Origin: Psychrobacter immobilis
GTDB lineage: Bacteria > Pseudomonadota > Gammaproteobacteria > Pseudomonadales > Moraxellaceae
Assembly: GCF_904846285.1 (NCBI RefSeq)
Contig: NZ_CAJHAD010000013.1
Span: 1 to 64,000 of the forward strand
Direction: 5' to 3'
Length of the DNA: 64,000 bases
In this document: positions 8,894 to 17,341 of the stretch, one piece after another
Layout of the letters: each line of letters starts with the position of its first letter
Numbering within the stretch: position 1 is the first letter of the stretch
The notes under the pieces: generated by a model
Told to the model about the DNA's origin: nothing
Seen by the model: the letters and a program-made list of their open reading frames with translations, nothing else
Databases searched by the model: none
Program-made: the position numbers and the translations under genes

Positions 8894-9616
8894 ATGAACT
8901 TTATCGGCGATGAGCCAAATACTATAGAACCATTATGGCGATATTTTAAAACAGAAAGGCTAATAGATTTTCTGAACACTGGTGAATTGTACTTTGCTTC
9001 AGCTCGTGAGTTTAATGATAAGTTTGAAGGAGCTGTGGCAATAGTATCTTCAGAATATAAAACTGATCCACGTTATACGAAACTTGAAGGTACTGAAAAA
9101 GCTTTTGAAGAATTAAAACGTTTAACCAAAGTAAGTTGTTGGCATAGATCCTTGTATGAAAGCGATGCCATGTGGCAGTTATACGCCGATGAATGGAAGG
9201 GTGTGGCTATACAAACCAACTTAGATAAGATAAAAAAATCCATAAAACCGTTTAGATTAAGCCCTAAATATGCTGAAGAAAATCTATGCGTTGGCAATGT
9301 CAAATATGTTGATCTTACCAAAGGAAAACTGAAAGTTAGTATGATAGAACGGTTTTGGCATAAGCACACTGCTTTCGATTGGGAAAAAGAGTTTCGGATA
9401 GGTATTTCTCTCCGATTGGCAGAAGAGTTTGGAGTAGATATACCTGAGCACGGTATAAAAGTTAAATTTGAAATAACCGATCTGATTGAGCGAATTCATC
9501 TTGGACCATTTTTATCAGACACAGATATTGAGAAGGTTCGAAAATTAGCTATTGAAAAGGGTATCGGTGATCGAGTAGATATATCAAGCTTGAAAGGCAC
9601 ACCACGATATACATGA
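8894..9616 (+). CDS. DUF2971 domain protein, probable defence component
   Basis: A 240-residue protein of the DUF2971 type. The diagnostic features are the N-terminal FASAREFNDKFEGA segment (about residues 34-47) and the core SCWHRSLYESDAMWQLYADEWKG (from about residue 82), where family members usually have C-F-S-x(n)-M-W-x-x-Y-A-x-x-H-x-G. The function of the family is not established; its members are often found near phage-defence genes. The gene starts 8 bases after the AbiV-like gene, and its AGGAT ribosome-binding site overlaps that stop codon, so the two are likely translated from one mRNA. The nuclease gene follows 49 bases later. No signal peptide or membrane segment is seen, so it should be cytoplasmic. 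Confidence 0.75.
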   Translation: MNFIGDEPNTIEPLWRYFKTERLIDFLNTGELYFASAREFNDKFEGAVAIVSSEYKTDPRYTKLEGTEKAFEELKRLTKVSCWHRSLYESDAMWQLYADEWKGVAIQTNLDKIKKSIKPFRLSPKYAEENLCVGNVKYVDLTKGKLKVSMIERFWHKHTAFDWEKEFRIGISLRLAEEFGVDIPEHGIKVKFEITDLIERIHLGPFLSDTDIEKVRKLAIEKGIGDRVDISSLKGTPRYT

Positions 9617-9665
9617 GTTAGACAGAACAATTCTTACGCTTAGCTAAAAGGATACTCCAAACTCT

Positions 9666-10493
9666 ATGATTGATAATCCATATCCTGATAAATGGCAAGA
9701 CCTTCAATTAGGTGTGAAGAAAATATTTCGCAATGTTGGCTTGTCGTCAGAAGTCGAAGTAAGTATATCTACCCCACGTGGCTCTGTTAATGTTGACGTT
9801 TTGGCTATCGACTCATTAAGCTTAGACAACATAAAGTATATTGTTGAGTGTAAAAACTGGAGTTCATCTATTCCTCAATCTGTTGTACATTCATTTACGA
9901 CTGTTATGCATGAAACTGGAGCCAATATTGGATTTATTATTTCTAAGCACGGGCTACAATCTGGAGCGAAGGAGTATACGAGAAATACAAATATAGTTGG
10001 TCTAACTTATTTAGAATTTCAACAACGATATTTTGAAGCTTGGTGGACGAGATATTTCTGCCCTCGTGTTGGGGACGCTGCAGACCGTGTCTTACAATAC
10101 ACTGAAGAATTTGGTAGTTATCGTGATAGAGAATACAACAAACTTTCCAAAGAAAATAAGGATTTGTTTGATCGGTTACGTTCGGAGTATCGTGTATCTT
10201 CATTTATGTTGGCAATGTTTAATATGCCCAGTATAAGTCCTATGTTCAATACTGGTACTTTACTTAATACACCTTCTGACCTTGAGAGTTTTAAAATAGA
10301 AACTTTATCTAAGATTACACCAGGAGTCACATGGTATAGCTCGACTTTTCGGGAGTTGTTAGAGGCTATTTTGCAATACTTCATAGATGCTGAAGAAAGT
10401 TTCAACTCAATATTTGGAAGTTATATTTTTGATACAAAGCCAATTAGTGGTGTAGGAATATATGGACCATCTATAGATGCAAATCGTTATTAG
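9666..10493 (+). CDS. Mrr-like PD-(D/E)xK restriction endonuclease
   Basis: A 275-residue protein with an N-terminal restriction-endonuclease fold of the Mrr type. The catalytic pattern is visible: D44 in NVDVLA, E61 and K63 in VECKNW, and Q71 in the following helix. The segment after it (GANIGFIISKHGLQSGAKEYTRNTN) fits the rest of the core. Residues 130-275 form an unrecognised helical region with no clear DNA-binding domain, so this part could be an effector-sensing or partner-binding module. It is the last gene of the AbiV-like/DUF2971/nuclease group. The ribosome-binding site AAGGA is rather far (13 bases) from the ATG. It may cut modified or phage DNA, or act as the toxic end of an abortive system. 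Confidence 0.78.
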   Translation: MIDNPYPDKWQDLQLGVKKIFRNVGLSSEVEVSISTPRGSVNVDVLAIDSLSLDNIKYIVECKNWSSSIPQSVVHSFTTVMHETGANIGFIISKHGLQSGAKEYTRNTNIVGLTYLEFQQRYFEAWWTRYFCPRVGDAADRVLQYTEEFGSYRDREYNKLSKENKDLFDRLRSEYRVSSFMLAMFNMPSISPMFNTGTLLNTPSDLESFKIETLSKITPGVTWYSSTFRELLEAILQYFIDAEESFNSIFGSYIFDTKPISGVGIYGPSIDANRY

Positions 10494-10616
10494 TTTGGTA
10501 TAAACAACTGGACCGCTTCAGGTTTTCGAATGTATTAGCGGCTCTGCTGCATGCTTAGCTGCCATTCAAGCTAATGACTCGTAATAGAATCACTTAAGAC
10601 AAAGCATACATTTCAT

Positions 10617-10647
10617 GAGATTTGGTCTGAACCTTAGACTAAATCTC
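10617..10647. terminator. Hairpin between convergent nuclease and Xre genes
   Basis: GAGATTTGGTCT at 10617-10628 pairs with AGACTAAATCTC at 10636-10647 with one wobble and a 7-base loop. It overlaps the stop codon of the leftward Xre gene. There is no clear T-run on either side, so it may be a weak bidirectional terminator or an mRNA end-protecting stem. Confidence 0.4.
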
Positions 10648-10843
10648 GTATCTCAATACCCAACGCATCGCATATCTCATATGCTTTCTTTAGTGTAATG
10701 TTTTTCTCTCCACGTTCGATATTTCCCATATAACTTCGATCAATAGCTGCCATCTCTGCTAGTTTTTCCTGAGATATTCCTTTGCTTTTGCGAACCTCAC
10801 GGACACGTTTGCCAAAGGCAATCATACGCTCATCTATTGTCAT
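10634..10843 (-). CDS. Small Xre-family regulator, resembling RM controller proteins
   Basis: A 69-residue protein that is almost only a lambda-repressor-type helix-turn-helix. FGKRVREVRKSKGISQEKLAEMAAIDRSY gives helices 1-3, and IERGEKNITLKKAYEICDALGI completes the five-helix fold. The start MTIDERM at 10843 was chosen because the upstream in-frame extension lacks the fold. Size and sequence style match the C (controller) proteins that time restriction-gene expression, though general Xre repressors are equally small. It is convergent to the nuclease gene and divergent from the small gene at 11044. A palindrome lies about 50 bases upstream and may be its own operator. It could control the nuclease group or the recombinase side of the island. 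Confidence 0.8.
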   Translation of the reverse strand: MTIDERMIAFGKRVREVRKSKGISQEKLAEMAAIDRSYMGNIERGEKNITLKKAYEICDALGIEIRDLV

Positions 10844-10892
10844 CTCATTAACCACTGCTAAAAATAGCAATACTCACAGCGGTAGGGTATAA

Positions 10893-10905
10893 TATCCACG
10901 GGATA
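10893..10905. promoter_or_regulatory. Candidate operator for the Xre-type regulator
   Basis: TATCC and GGATA arms around ACG form an inverted repeat 50 bases before the regulator start. It overlaps a TATAAT hexamer at 10888-10893 and is followed by the similar-looking ATAGTCGGTATA. Clustered palindromes over a promoter are the usual setting for autoregulation by controller-type Xre proteins. No binding specificity can be derived from sequence alone. Confidence 0.4.
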
Positions 10906-11043
10906 TAGTCGGTATATTAAAGCCTAAGAGAATAAAACAAGAAATGTATGTTAATCGTCGAAGATTATAATGAACGTGATAAGTGGTTAGAATTACCCGT
11001 TATTTTAGTAAAAAAATCATAAAGAATATTAAGGTATGTCTAA

Positions 11044-11346
11044 ATGGCTAAACCCAAACTTACCAGAGAAGCAATTAGATTCATAGTAGAGACTTATGAC
11101 TCTCAAAGTAAGAGCTACACTTACTCTGAGATAGCTAACTTATTACGAGATAAATATCAAATTAATATTTCTCTACAAGCAGTTCAGCAGAACTATCACA
11201 AATATAAAAGGAGTATTAAAAAGAACAATGCAAATGAGTTAATAGTTCAAGAAAGAAAACTGCATCAAAACCACTGCTTAAATGAACAAGAAGAAAATTT
11301 AAATATCAAACACTCATCAATTAAAATAAAAATCCAAATAAGTTAA
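11044..11346 (+). CDS. Small hypothetical protein with possible helix-turn-helix
   Basis: A 100-residue basic protein, not recognised. The first 55 residues read like a resolvase-type helix-turn-helix (TYSEIANLLRDKYQINISLQAVQQNYHKY). The remaining tail is rich in Asn, Lys, Ile and Gln and is probably disordered. It is the only rightward gene between the Xre regulator and the leftward recombinase block, and it converges on the 164-residue recombinase-associated gene. Base composition is strongly AT-rich, like the recombinase genes. The AAGG ahead of the ATG is 13 bases away, so the start is uncertain. It could be an excisionase-like directionality factor or a regulator of the mobile element; this is inference from size, charge and place. 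Confidence 0.5.
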   Translation: MAKPKLTREAIRFIVETYDSQSKSYTYSEIANLLRDKYQINISLQAVQQNYHKYKRSIKKNNANELIVQERKLHQNHCLNEQEENLNIKHSSIKIKIQIS

Positions 11347-11364
11347 AAAAATGTTGATAAGAGT

Positions 11365-11381
11365 GAGCCCGTACCGGGTTC
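11365..11381. terminator. Hairpin between convergent genes
   Basis: GAGCCCG and CGGGTTC pair with one wobble around TAC. It lies in the short gap between the rightward small gene (stop at 11346) and the leftward recombinase-associated gene (stop at 11399). T-rich stretches lie 15-20 bases to the right and A-rich ones to the left. It may stop transcripts from both sides, although the T-run does not follow the stem directly. Confidence 0.4.
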
Positions 11382-11398
11382 TGTATACCTCCTAGTTT

Positions 11399-11893
11399 TT
11401 AGTTGAATATGTTATCTATGTCAATTTTTTCGCTTTTTTGAGCTTCATTTTCTAATGATTTTTTATCCTTCATTTCTCTTATAATATGAGGAGCAATAAT
11501 CCTCTCTACAGGAATCGAAGAGTTTATACTAACTGCATTAATTATTTTCACTAATGAGATTGTATTCCGTGCTAGAAGATCTTTTAATGAGGCTATCTCT
11601 GCTTGAAGCTGTGCGTTTTTGCTCGTAAGTGCATCACGAGTCTTCCCATTTATGTACTGTTGCTTTTCTTTAGGCTTTAGCTTAAGCGGGCTAAGTTGCT
11701 CACCTATATAGTGTGCAATTATATTCTTACGTTCTATAGTACTCAAAGTACTTAGACTGCCACTTACAATTTTTTTAGCAATTAAGCGATCATGTAAAGC
11801 CTTGTGTGAGATAGGCGAGGTTTCAAAACCCTCAGCAAGCATAAGTTGCAATTCTTTTTCTATAGCTTCATCTAACAGTTTACCTCGTTTCAT
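11399..11893 (-). CDS. Recombinase-associated coiled-coil protein (TnpC/GmtX-like position)
   Basis: A 164-residue protein with no domain I can name. The N-terminal 90 residues are helical and basic. Residues about 90-115 (NAQLQAEIASLKDLLARN) are a probable short coiled coil, and the tail is charged. The start at 11893 (MKRGKLLDE) was taken instead of 11929 because it follows the recombinase reading frame with a 14-base overlap, typical of coupled genes. It is the last gene of the four-gene block behind three tyrosine recombinases. In Tn554-like transposons and in Gamma-Mobile-Trio islands, a small third protein follows the recombinases in the same way, so it likely assists or directs recombination. 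The functional assignment rests on gene order. Confidence 0.6.
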   Translation of the reverse strand: MKRGKLLDEAIEKELQLMLAEGFETSPISHKALHDRLIAKKIVSGSLSTLSTIERKNIIAHYIGEQLSPLKLKPKEKQQYINGKTRDALTSKNAQLQAEIASLKDLLARNTISLVKIINAVSINSSIPVERIIAPHIIREMKDKKSLENEAQKSEKIDIDNIFN

Positions 11894-14252
11894 TATTTTC
11901 TCCCTGTTGATACGTATACTCCAAAGCAAACAAATCGGCTAAGGTAGTAATATCTCTAGAGTTATTACTATCTGATAATGGTTGGTATATATTGATAGTA
12001 TTGCGGCTTTGCGCAATTTCTTTTGCCTTTATCTCAAGAGTATTAATGTTCTCCAACATAGAGTTTATTTTATCAATTCTGTGTTGGAGAGGAGCTCCTT
12101 TTATAGCGACTTTTTTTAACTCGTACAAATTTCTCTCGAGTTTATTTTTGATAAAGAGCAATTTGTCTACCTCGTCAACACGGCCCGTTAAAGTAAAGTA
12201 ACTACAGGGCTCTCCACTTTGACATTTAAGTCTGTAGGAACAACCCCAGAGCGCTATGTTATAAGTACAAGAGCCAAAATTTAGAGGATGCAGATCTGCA
12301 TGGCGATTAACGAGCTCGCTTGCTGCATCATCACCTTCTAACTCTTTCAACTCTTCAAAAGAGTCACGAATATCATCAAAGATGCCATCTAAAAACGATG
12401 CTTTCATAAATTTGGCAACATCGTCACGATCATCAAACGTATGTAAGTTAGATTTTAGATTTTTCTCTAAATCTAAATTTTTAGATAAGCGCATAACACC
12501 TGTTTCTTTTACTTTTTCTAATGGAGTCTGATTATATAACTTACTATCAATATTCTCTGAACCCTCTTCGTGAATAGTTATTTTAGAAGTATAAGGGAGG
12601 ATTGAGGTTGCTTTTTGACGATGTTCGATAGCAATATGCTTATAATGATCATTTTGAGAAATATCAACTCGGCCCATGAGCATCGCCTGTAGATGGTCAG
12701 ATATGTTGGCAATAGCTAGAAAGGTATTTATATTGTGTCTAGGAATATGACTTGTTAGCTTAGAAAAATCGCCGTTAGGCTCTTTTAATCCGTATTTCTC
12801 AAATGCTGATTTTGCTTCAAGAGCACCTAGAAAGCCATTTATACTAACTATATCAAAAGGCACTGGATTTGCTATATTCATTATTTCTCTAGCTAAATTC
12901 GTTGAGCGATAAGCATGAATAAAGAGTAGATCCTCATAGAAGACCTTATGTTGCTTACTTTTTGCTGTCCAGACAAGTGCACATGGCTCTTTTGATTGTT
13001 TTTTATTATTTCGGAAATTATCAGCGATATATTGGCTTAGTTCTTTCTTTCTATAAAAGGTGAATATACCTTTTTTAATTGGAGATATACCTGCATTTTG
13101 CAAAATCTTATAAGTCTTCTCACGGCCACCATTTTTACCGCTGTAGTTTAGAGTAGTTCCTACAATAAATTTATGAACATCAGATATTTCAACCATATCA
13201 GTTGGCAAGTCATCAATCGGCTGGGGTAGATAGTCTGAGAATTCTTTACTACGCAGATAGCTCAAGTGTTCACGAAATGGTTTAGTTAATTCTGTAACGA
13301 TAGAGAAAATAGATTCGACTAGAGGTATAGCTAATGGTTCAACCCAATGAATTCTTTCTCCAGCGCCTTTGGCACCTACATATTTAATACCAAGAAAATA
13401 TAGCGGCACACCTTTCTTTTTTAGCTTTTCTTGAGTAACTAGATCCTCAATTTCGCGTCTAACTAAAGAGTCTTTTCTCAAGGTTGTCGCTTCAATGGAC
13501 CGAAATCCCGTAATTATAAGTAGAAGTACTAGATTAAGAAGTATCTTTTCACCAGTAGTCTCACATTTGTTTATTAGAGAGATGATGTTAAGAAATGTAG
13601 AAATACTAATCAATTTGTCCTTATCATCTACCTTAGTGTCGTCTAACTGTTTCTCCTTTTTAAGACTATTAGCTTTCTTTGCTTTCTTTGTATAATTCAA
13701 GGGGTTAGTAAATTTCAAGTTGTTTTTAAAATTCAATGGTGAAATACTAAAGGCATAATAATTAACGGGATTTTGTAGCTCGGCACAGCGACAAAATGTA
13801 CCTACAATATTAGGATCGCCAGTTTTGGAAGAGTTTACATACGTATTCATAGCATCGTTTATGATATCAGTCGTAAGATAGACAGGATGTTTCTGACCTG
13901 TCAAGATAAACAAAGAGTGATACCAACGTTTTAATATCAGAACACTAGCAACTGCTACAGTTGTAGAAATGGATTGTTTTTTACGATAATTAAATACTAG
14001 CACCGCTTTCATAAAGTCTTTGTATTCTTTGCTATCAATCGTAAAATTAGAGTCAAAACCTTTTGTAGTCTTATGTATTAGGCTAAAAGGCAAAGTTGAT
14101 TTACCTGAACCCTGTAGCCAACCAGTACTATGCCTTCCAACATACCAATTATCATCATCCCAATTATCGCTGAAGTCGCTGGAAAGATAGGTGTAAAAAT
14201 AGTCTTGCTGTTCATCTATAAACTGCTGGAAATTTTCTAAGAGTTTTTTCAT
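11880..14252 (-). CDS. Large tyrosine recombinase of the mobile-element block
   Basis: A 790-residue DNA breaking-rejoining enzyme. The catalytic domain lies in the middle. The first arginine is in LLIITGFRSIEATTL (about residue 250), H-x-x-R is in SHIPRHNINTF (about 505), and a candidate nucleophile tyrosine is in NDHYKH about 40 residues later. The 500-residue N-terminal half and a C-terminal part with several cysteines (SCTYNIALWGCSYRLKCQSG, near 680) are additions seen in unusual large recombinases rather than in phage integrases. It is 8 bases from the upstream 523-residue recombinase and overlaps the downstream small gene by 14 bases. The gene is markedly AT-rich. It probably acts together with the other two recombinases, as in Tn554 or Gamma-Mobile-Trio elements. 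Confidence 0.8.
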   Translation of the reverse strand: MKKLLENFQQFIDEQQDYFYTYLSSDFSDNWDDDNWYVGRHSTGWLQGSGKSTLPFSLIHKTTKGFDSNFTIDSKEYKDFMKAVLVFNYRKKQSISTTVAVASVLILKRWYHSLFILTGQKHPVYLTTDIINDAMNTYVNSSKTGDPNIVGTFCRCAELQNPVNYYAFSISPLNFKNNLKFTNPLNYTKKAKKANSLKKEKQLDDTKVDDKDKLISISTFLNIISLINKCETTGEKILLNLVLLLIITGFRSIEATTLRKDSLVRREIEDLVTQEKLKKKGVPLYFLGIKYVGAKGAGERIHWVEPLAIPLVESIFSIVTELTKPFREHLSYLRSKEFSDYLPQPIDDLPTDMVEISDVHKFIVGTTLNYSGKNGGREKTYKILQNAGISPIKKGIFTFYRKKELSQYIADNFRNNKKQSKEPCALVWTAKSKQHKVFYEDLLFIHAYRSTNLAREIMNIANPVPFDIVSINGFLGALEAKSAFEKYGLKEPNGDFSKLTSHIPRHNINTFLAIANISDHLQAMLMGRVDISQNDHYKHIAIEHRQKATSILPYTSKITIHEEGSENIDSKLYNQTPLEKVKETGVMRLSKNLDLEKNLKSNLHTFDDRDDVAKFMKASFLDGIFDDIRDSFEELKELEGDDAASELVNRHADLHPLNFGSCTYNIALWGCSYRLKCQSGEPCSYFTLTGRVDEVDKLLFIKNKLERNLYELKKVAIKGAPLQHRIDKINSMLENINTLEIKAKEIAQSRNTINIYQPLSDSNNSRDITTLADLFALEYTYQQGENNETR

Positions 14253-14260
14253 TTATCGTC

Positions 14261-15832
14261 CTATCGCTTCTGAGAGATAGTTTGAGAGCTATCATCTTGA
14301 TATATCCTACAACGAGCAATTACTGATTCAACCTCAATCTTCGTACTTTCATGAACCTGAATAAGTGGATTATTAGAACAACCTATAGAATCTGAAATTT
14401 CTATTAAATCTATTAATTCATTCTTTATACTCGATAATACAGATTGATGATCGCCTTCTACAAAAGGATGGTAGTAGAGGCAGCCGTAGCAAGCTCTTAC
14501 CTCTGAAAATGGACAATCTACATAGGATCGACTACAGCCACCTATACCAGCATGAATACTACCGTCAATTACCCCAAAAACCTCTTTGCCTTTCCAGTCG
14601 CTTTTTTGAATTATAGATCCGGTCAACATCATTGAAATCATAGTCTGCCATACAGGATTTGTACCAAGTACTTTAGCGCGTACAAGTGCAAGTTCTGGCG
14701 TTGCCATGATGTAGTTTTTAGCGGCTACCAAAGTGGAGTGTCCTAAAATATAAGCGATTTCATCAGCACTTGCCCCACTCATTGCTAGAGAATGTCCTAC
14801 GTTATGACGAAAATCATAGGAACTATATAGCGGCTGGAGCATTAAATTATTGTTTATTGCCTCTCTAATATCTTCTGGAGCAAAACGTAACATCTGTCTG
14901 TTAATAGCGCGATTAACAAACCCAGTAGCTGCATAGCCGATATTGAAAAATTGCTCATCAGGCTTTTTATTTAAACGTCTCTGATATTCTTTTAATATAT
15001 CCGCTAAATCAGAAGGTATAGCAATTAATGCCTTTTCAATTACTAGCTTCTGTTGTTTTGCATAAGGTATTGATATGCTATAGCGTTTGAAATTATCTTT
15101 TGATCTACTAGAGTCAACTCTTAAATCCATCACTGCTAGCCTAGCTGCTTGTACCGGACGAATACCGCAGGTGTAACATAAACCAAGGATAGAGCTGTCC
15201 ATTAACTCTTGTTCAGTTACCAAGTCGCCTTCGTTGTTGTTAATTCTTACGGATATCTCTTTAAGGCCTTTATTGATTAAATTCTTATCATATGTAGAGA
15301 GAACGTTATCTATATTTTGATAACTCAACCATGCAACATTAATTGGACGAGGTATAAACGTTAAATCTTCAAGTTTGTTATAAGGAAATTCAGGAAAATC
15401 AATGGTACAAAGAATTCTTATGATAAAAAGAGCAAAGTAGAAACTTGGTTGATCAGTAAATTCATCAATAGCTAAAACCGAACTGTTATACGAAAAACCG
15501 TCTAAGTGATATGAAATATCAAATAAATTATCTAAAACTGCACTATGCTTATCTAATGAGGAAGGAGAATTTTTACTAATATAAGAAACCAAAATATATT
15601 TTTTTAGCTGAATAGTATTTTTTTCACCAGTAAATTTTATTACATGATCACGCCCAGAAAAACTGTATTTCCATAAATCATTACTTGTTTTTATTCTTTT
15701 AGTATCAAAGGCTGTAGCATTTTTGAATAAAAGAGTAGGGGGTATGGATAACTTATTGATGAACGCAATTTGCTTTGTTGACAGGAGTGGAAGTAACTCA
15801 TCAGCTTCTTTAACCTTATTGATTGCATACAT
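14261..15832 (-). CDS. Tyrosine recombinase with C-terminal cysteine cluster
   Basis: A 523-residue tyrosine recombinase. Catalytic signatures are CGIRPVQAARL (first Arg, about residue 225), SSYDFRHNVGH (the H-x-x-R box, with Tyr in the first position as in many integrases), and YILGHSTLVAAKNYI, where the G-H-S and the nucleophile Tyr lie about 30 residues further on. After the catalytic domain, residues around 425-455 carry four cysteines (GGCSRSYVDCPF and ACYGCLYYHPF) that look like a zinc-binding knuckle. It is separated from its upstream neighbour by a single base and from the downstream one by 8, so the three are one operon. It should be active as judged from the conserved residues. Confidence 0.82.
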   Translation of the reverse strand: MYAINKVKEADELLPLLSTKQIAFINKLSIPPTLLFKNATAFDTKRIKTSNDLWKYSFSGRDHVIKFTGEKNTIQLKKYILVSYISKNSPSSLDKHSAVLDNLFDISYHLDGFSYNSSVLAIDEFTDQPSFYFALFIIRILCTIDFPEFPYNKLEDLTFIPRPINVAWLSYQNIDNVLSTYDKNLINKGLKEISVRINNNEGDLVTEQELMDSSILGLCYTCGIRPVQAARLAVMDLRVDSSRSKDNFKRYSISIPYAKQQKLVIEKALIAIPSDLADILKEYQRRLNKKPDEQFFNIGYAATGFVNRAINRQMLRFAPEDIREAINNNLMLQPLYSSYDFRHNVGHSLAMSGASADEIAYILGHSTLVAAKNYIMATPELALVRAKVLGTNPVWQTMISMMLTGSIIQKSDWKGKEVFGVIDGSIHAGIGGCSRSYVDCPFSEVRACYGCLYYHPFVEGDHQSVLSSIKNELIDLIEISDSIGCSNNPLIQVHESTKIEVESVIARCRIYQDDSSQTISQKR

Positions 15833-15833
15833 C

Positions 15834-17198
15834 TCAGAAAGTTCCTATATTTTCAGCATATGTAGCTGTCTCTGCTTTTATTCGTTCTAGATTAGACTCA
15901 TTTGCTCTTTCTTTCATAAAGCGCTTAGCATAGTGGGTTGGCATATGGCTTCCATAACTCCAACCAGCAAGCTCTCTAAGTTCGGACTTTGAATCTTCCA
16001 TTATTCCATTATTAGAAAAATCGATACCTGATTTCGACGATAGTTTTAGTACTTCCTTGTATTTTTTCTCATATATGCTCTCTAACGTAAGGTATGCCCA
16101 CGTATGTCTTGCTACATGGGGAGTTATCTTGTCAATAGAATCAGAATATTTAGTATTTTTAAAAGTCGGATAGTTCTTTGTAAAAGCATCATCTAACTTG
16201 TTGAATAAGAGGTAAATTGCAGGGTAAGAAAGTGGGCTAAATGGTGCTTTTAATGCTGTAAATACAAAGCGGTGTTTAGCTTTAGGTCTAATTCTATTTA
16301 TGTAGAACTGTAAAAAGTCATAATCGTGTTGTTCGATATCAATAACTCTATGAGCATTATCAGTCTTTAAAGAGGGTAGTCGTGCTCTTGAATCATGATT
16401 ATCATCTGATATATTGGCTATTATCAAGCTATATTTGTTTCCTCTTATATTTGTTTTGATGGATTCTAACTCGAGCAACATTAGCTCACCAACTCTCAAC
16501 CCATAATTTAAAAGAATTCTAACGATAAGGTAGTTACGCCACTGTAATGGTATTGTGGAAAAAGGATTTAACTCATTTCTTTTTTTATTAGAGCTTGGAG
16601 TGATAATTCCATATATAGCAGCTACCATTTCTAAGGTTAAACTTTTATACCCCTGATTTACATTAGATTCATCTACTTTTCTACGTACAAGTAGAGAGCT
16701 ATATCCTTCAGTTTTTATCTTTAAATTCTTCAGCATTCTATCTGAATACCTTATGATTTCTTTTGGTTCATCATCATAATATTGAGCAGATACATACTTA
16801 CTTATTAGATATTTAATGAAACGTGCTACAGCGCGTGTACGTTCAGCATGAGTATAAATGCTTCCACTTGGAGTAGGATTGAATTTAATTATTTTAGGAG
16901 TGTATGAGTACCCGTCAACAAGATACTGAAAAAAATTATCTAGCTCGTCTATAGCTATCGATGGATTATGATCCGACTCAAAAAAGCTGTAGCAGAATGT
17001 CTTGCCATGCTTTTCCAACCAATATTCATAAAAGTATTTGATTGCTTGTAGAGATGCATCCTGACTAGAAGAGGATCTATTATTGAGATGGTCTATAGAG
17101 TATCGTAATGGGTATAGAAGAGGCAGCGTAGTCTTTACATCAAAAAGTATCTTTATCTTTGAGCCATCTGGCATAACAATAGGCGATAACACGAACAT
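15834..17198 (-). CDS. Tyrosine recombinase, first gene of the mobile-element block
   Basis: A 454-residue site-specific recombinase with a complete R-K-H-R-H/W-Y set. It has Arg in LLNYGLRVGELMLL (about 245), Lys in SLKTDNAHRV, H-x-x-R in ITPHVARHTWAYL (about 370), W in LAGWSYGSH and the nucleophile Tyr in THYAKRFM near 430. The N-terminal 180 residues contain a likely SAM-like core-binding domain. Its start codon lies inside the first copy of a 22-bp direct repeat that recurs 123 bases further upstream, so the recombinase promoter and the element end may coincide. It heads the minus-strand operon of three recombinases plus a small protein. Layout and sizes recall GmtY of Gamma-Mobile-Trio islands; I could not verify this by alignment. 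Confidence 0.85.
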   Translation of the reverse strand: MFVLSPIVMPDGSKIKILFDVKTTLPLLYPLRYSIDHLNNRSSSSQDASLQAIKYFYEYWLEKHGKTFCYSFFESDHNPSIAIDELDNFFQYLVDGYSYTPKIIKFNPTPSGSIYTHAERTRAVARFIKYLISKYVSAQYYDDEPKEIIRYSDRMLKNLKIKTEGYSSLLVRRKVDESNVNQGYKSLTLEMVAAIYGIITPSSNKKRNELNPFSTIPLQWRNYLIVRILLNYGLRVGELMLLELESIKTNIRGNKYSLIIANISDDNHDSRARLPSLKTDNAHRVIDIEQHDYDFLQFYINRIRPKAKHRFVFTALKAPFSPLSYPAIYLLFNKLDDAFTKNYPTFKNTKYSDSIDKITPHVARHTWAYLTLESIYEKKYKEVLKLSSKSGIDFSNNGIMEDSKSELRELAGWSYGSHMPTHYAKRFMKERANESNLERIKAETATYAENIGTF

Positions 17199-17341
17199 GA
17201 ACTTAATCTCTCATAGACACTATGTATTATGAAGATAATATCTCATAAACATAATGATAAGATAGCTTTAGTTTATTTAATTCTTATGTACTTGATATAT
17301 AAGGATCCCAGCCTGTACTATGAACTTAATAGCATATAGAC
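17197..17341. repeat. Direct repeats and palindromes at the probable right end of the island
   Basis: ATGAACTTAAT followed by a C/TATAGAC-type end occurs at 17197-17217 and again at 17320-17341, a direct repeat of about 22 bp with a few mismatches. Between and beyond them lie CATAATG-type elements and, just outside at 17351-17366, a CATAAT/ATTATG palindrome with a 4-base spacer. Such arrays next to the first recombinase gene are typical of arm-type or core sites at element ends. Confidence 0.45.

Noticed and set aside
8253..10493. Retron, CBASS or CRISPR-type system in the defence group
   Set aside because: No reverse transcriptase, nucleotide cyclase, Cas motif or repeat-spacer array is visible.
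10948..11022. 24-codon open frame ahead of the small basic gene
   Set aside because: Too short to support as a gene on sequence alone and no clear ribosome-binding site; mentioned only within a finding.
11399..17198. Prophage interpretation of the recombinase block
   Set aside because: No phage structural, lysis or replication genes occur in the island; three recombinases in a row do not fit a phage integrase module.
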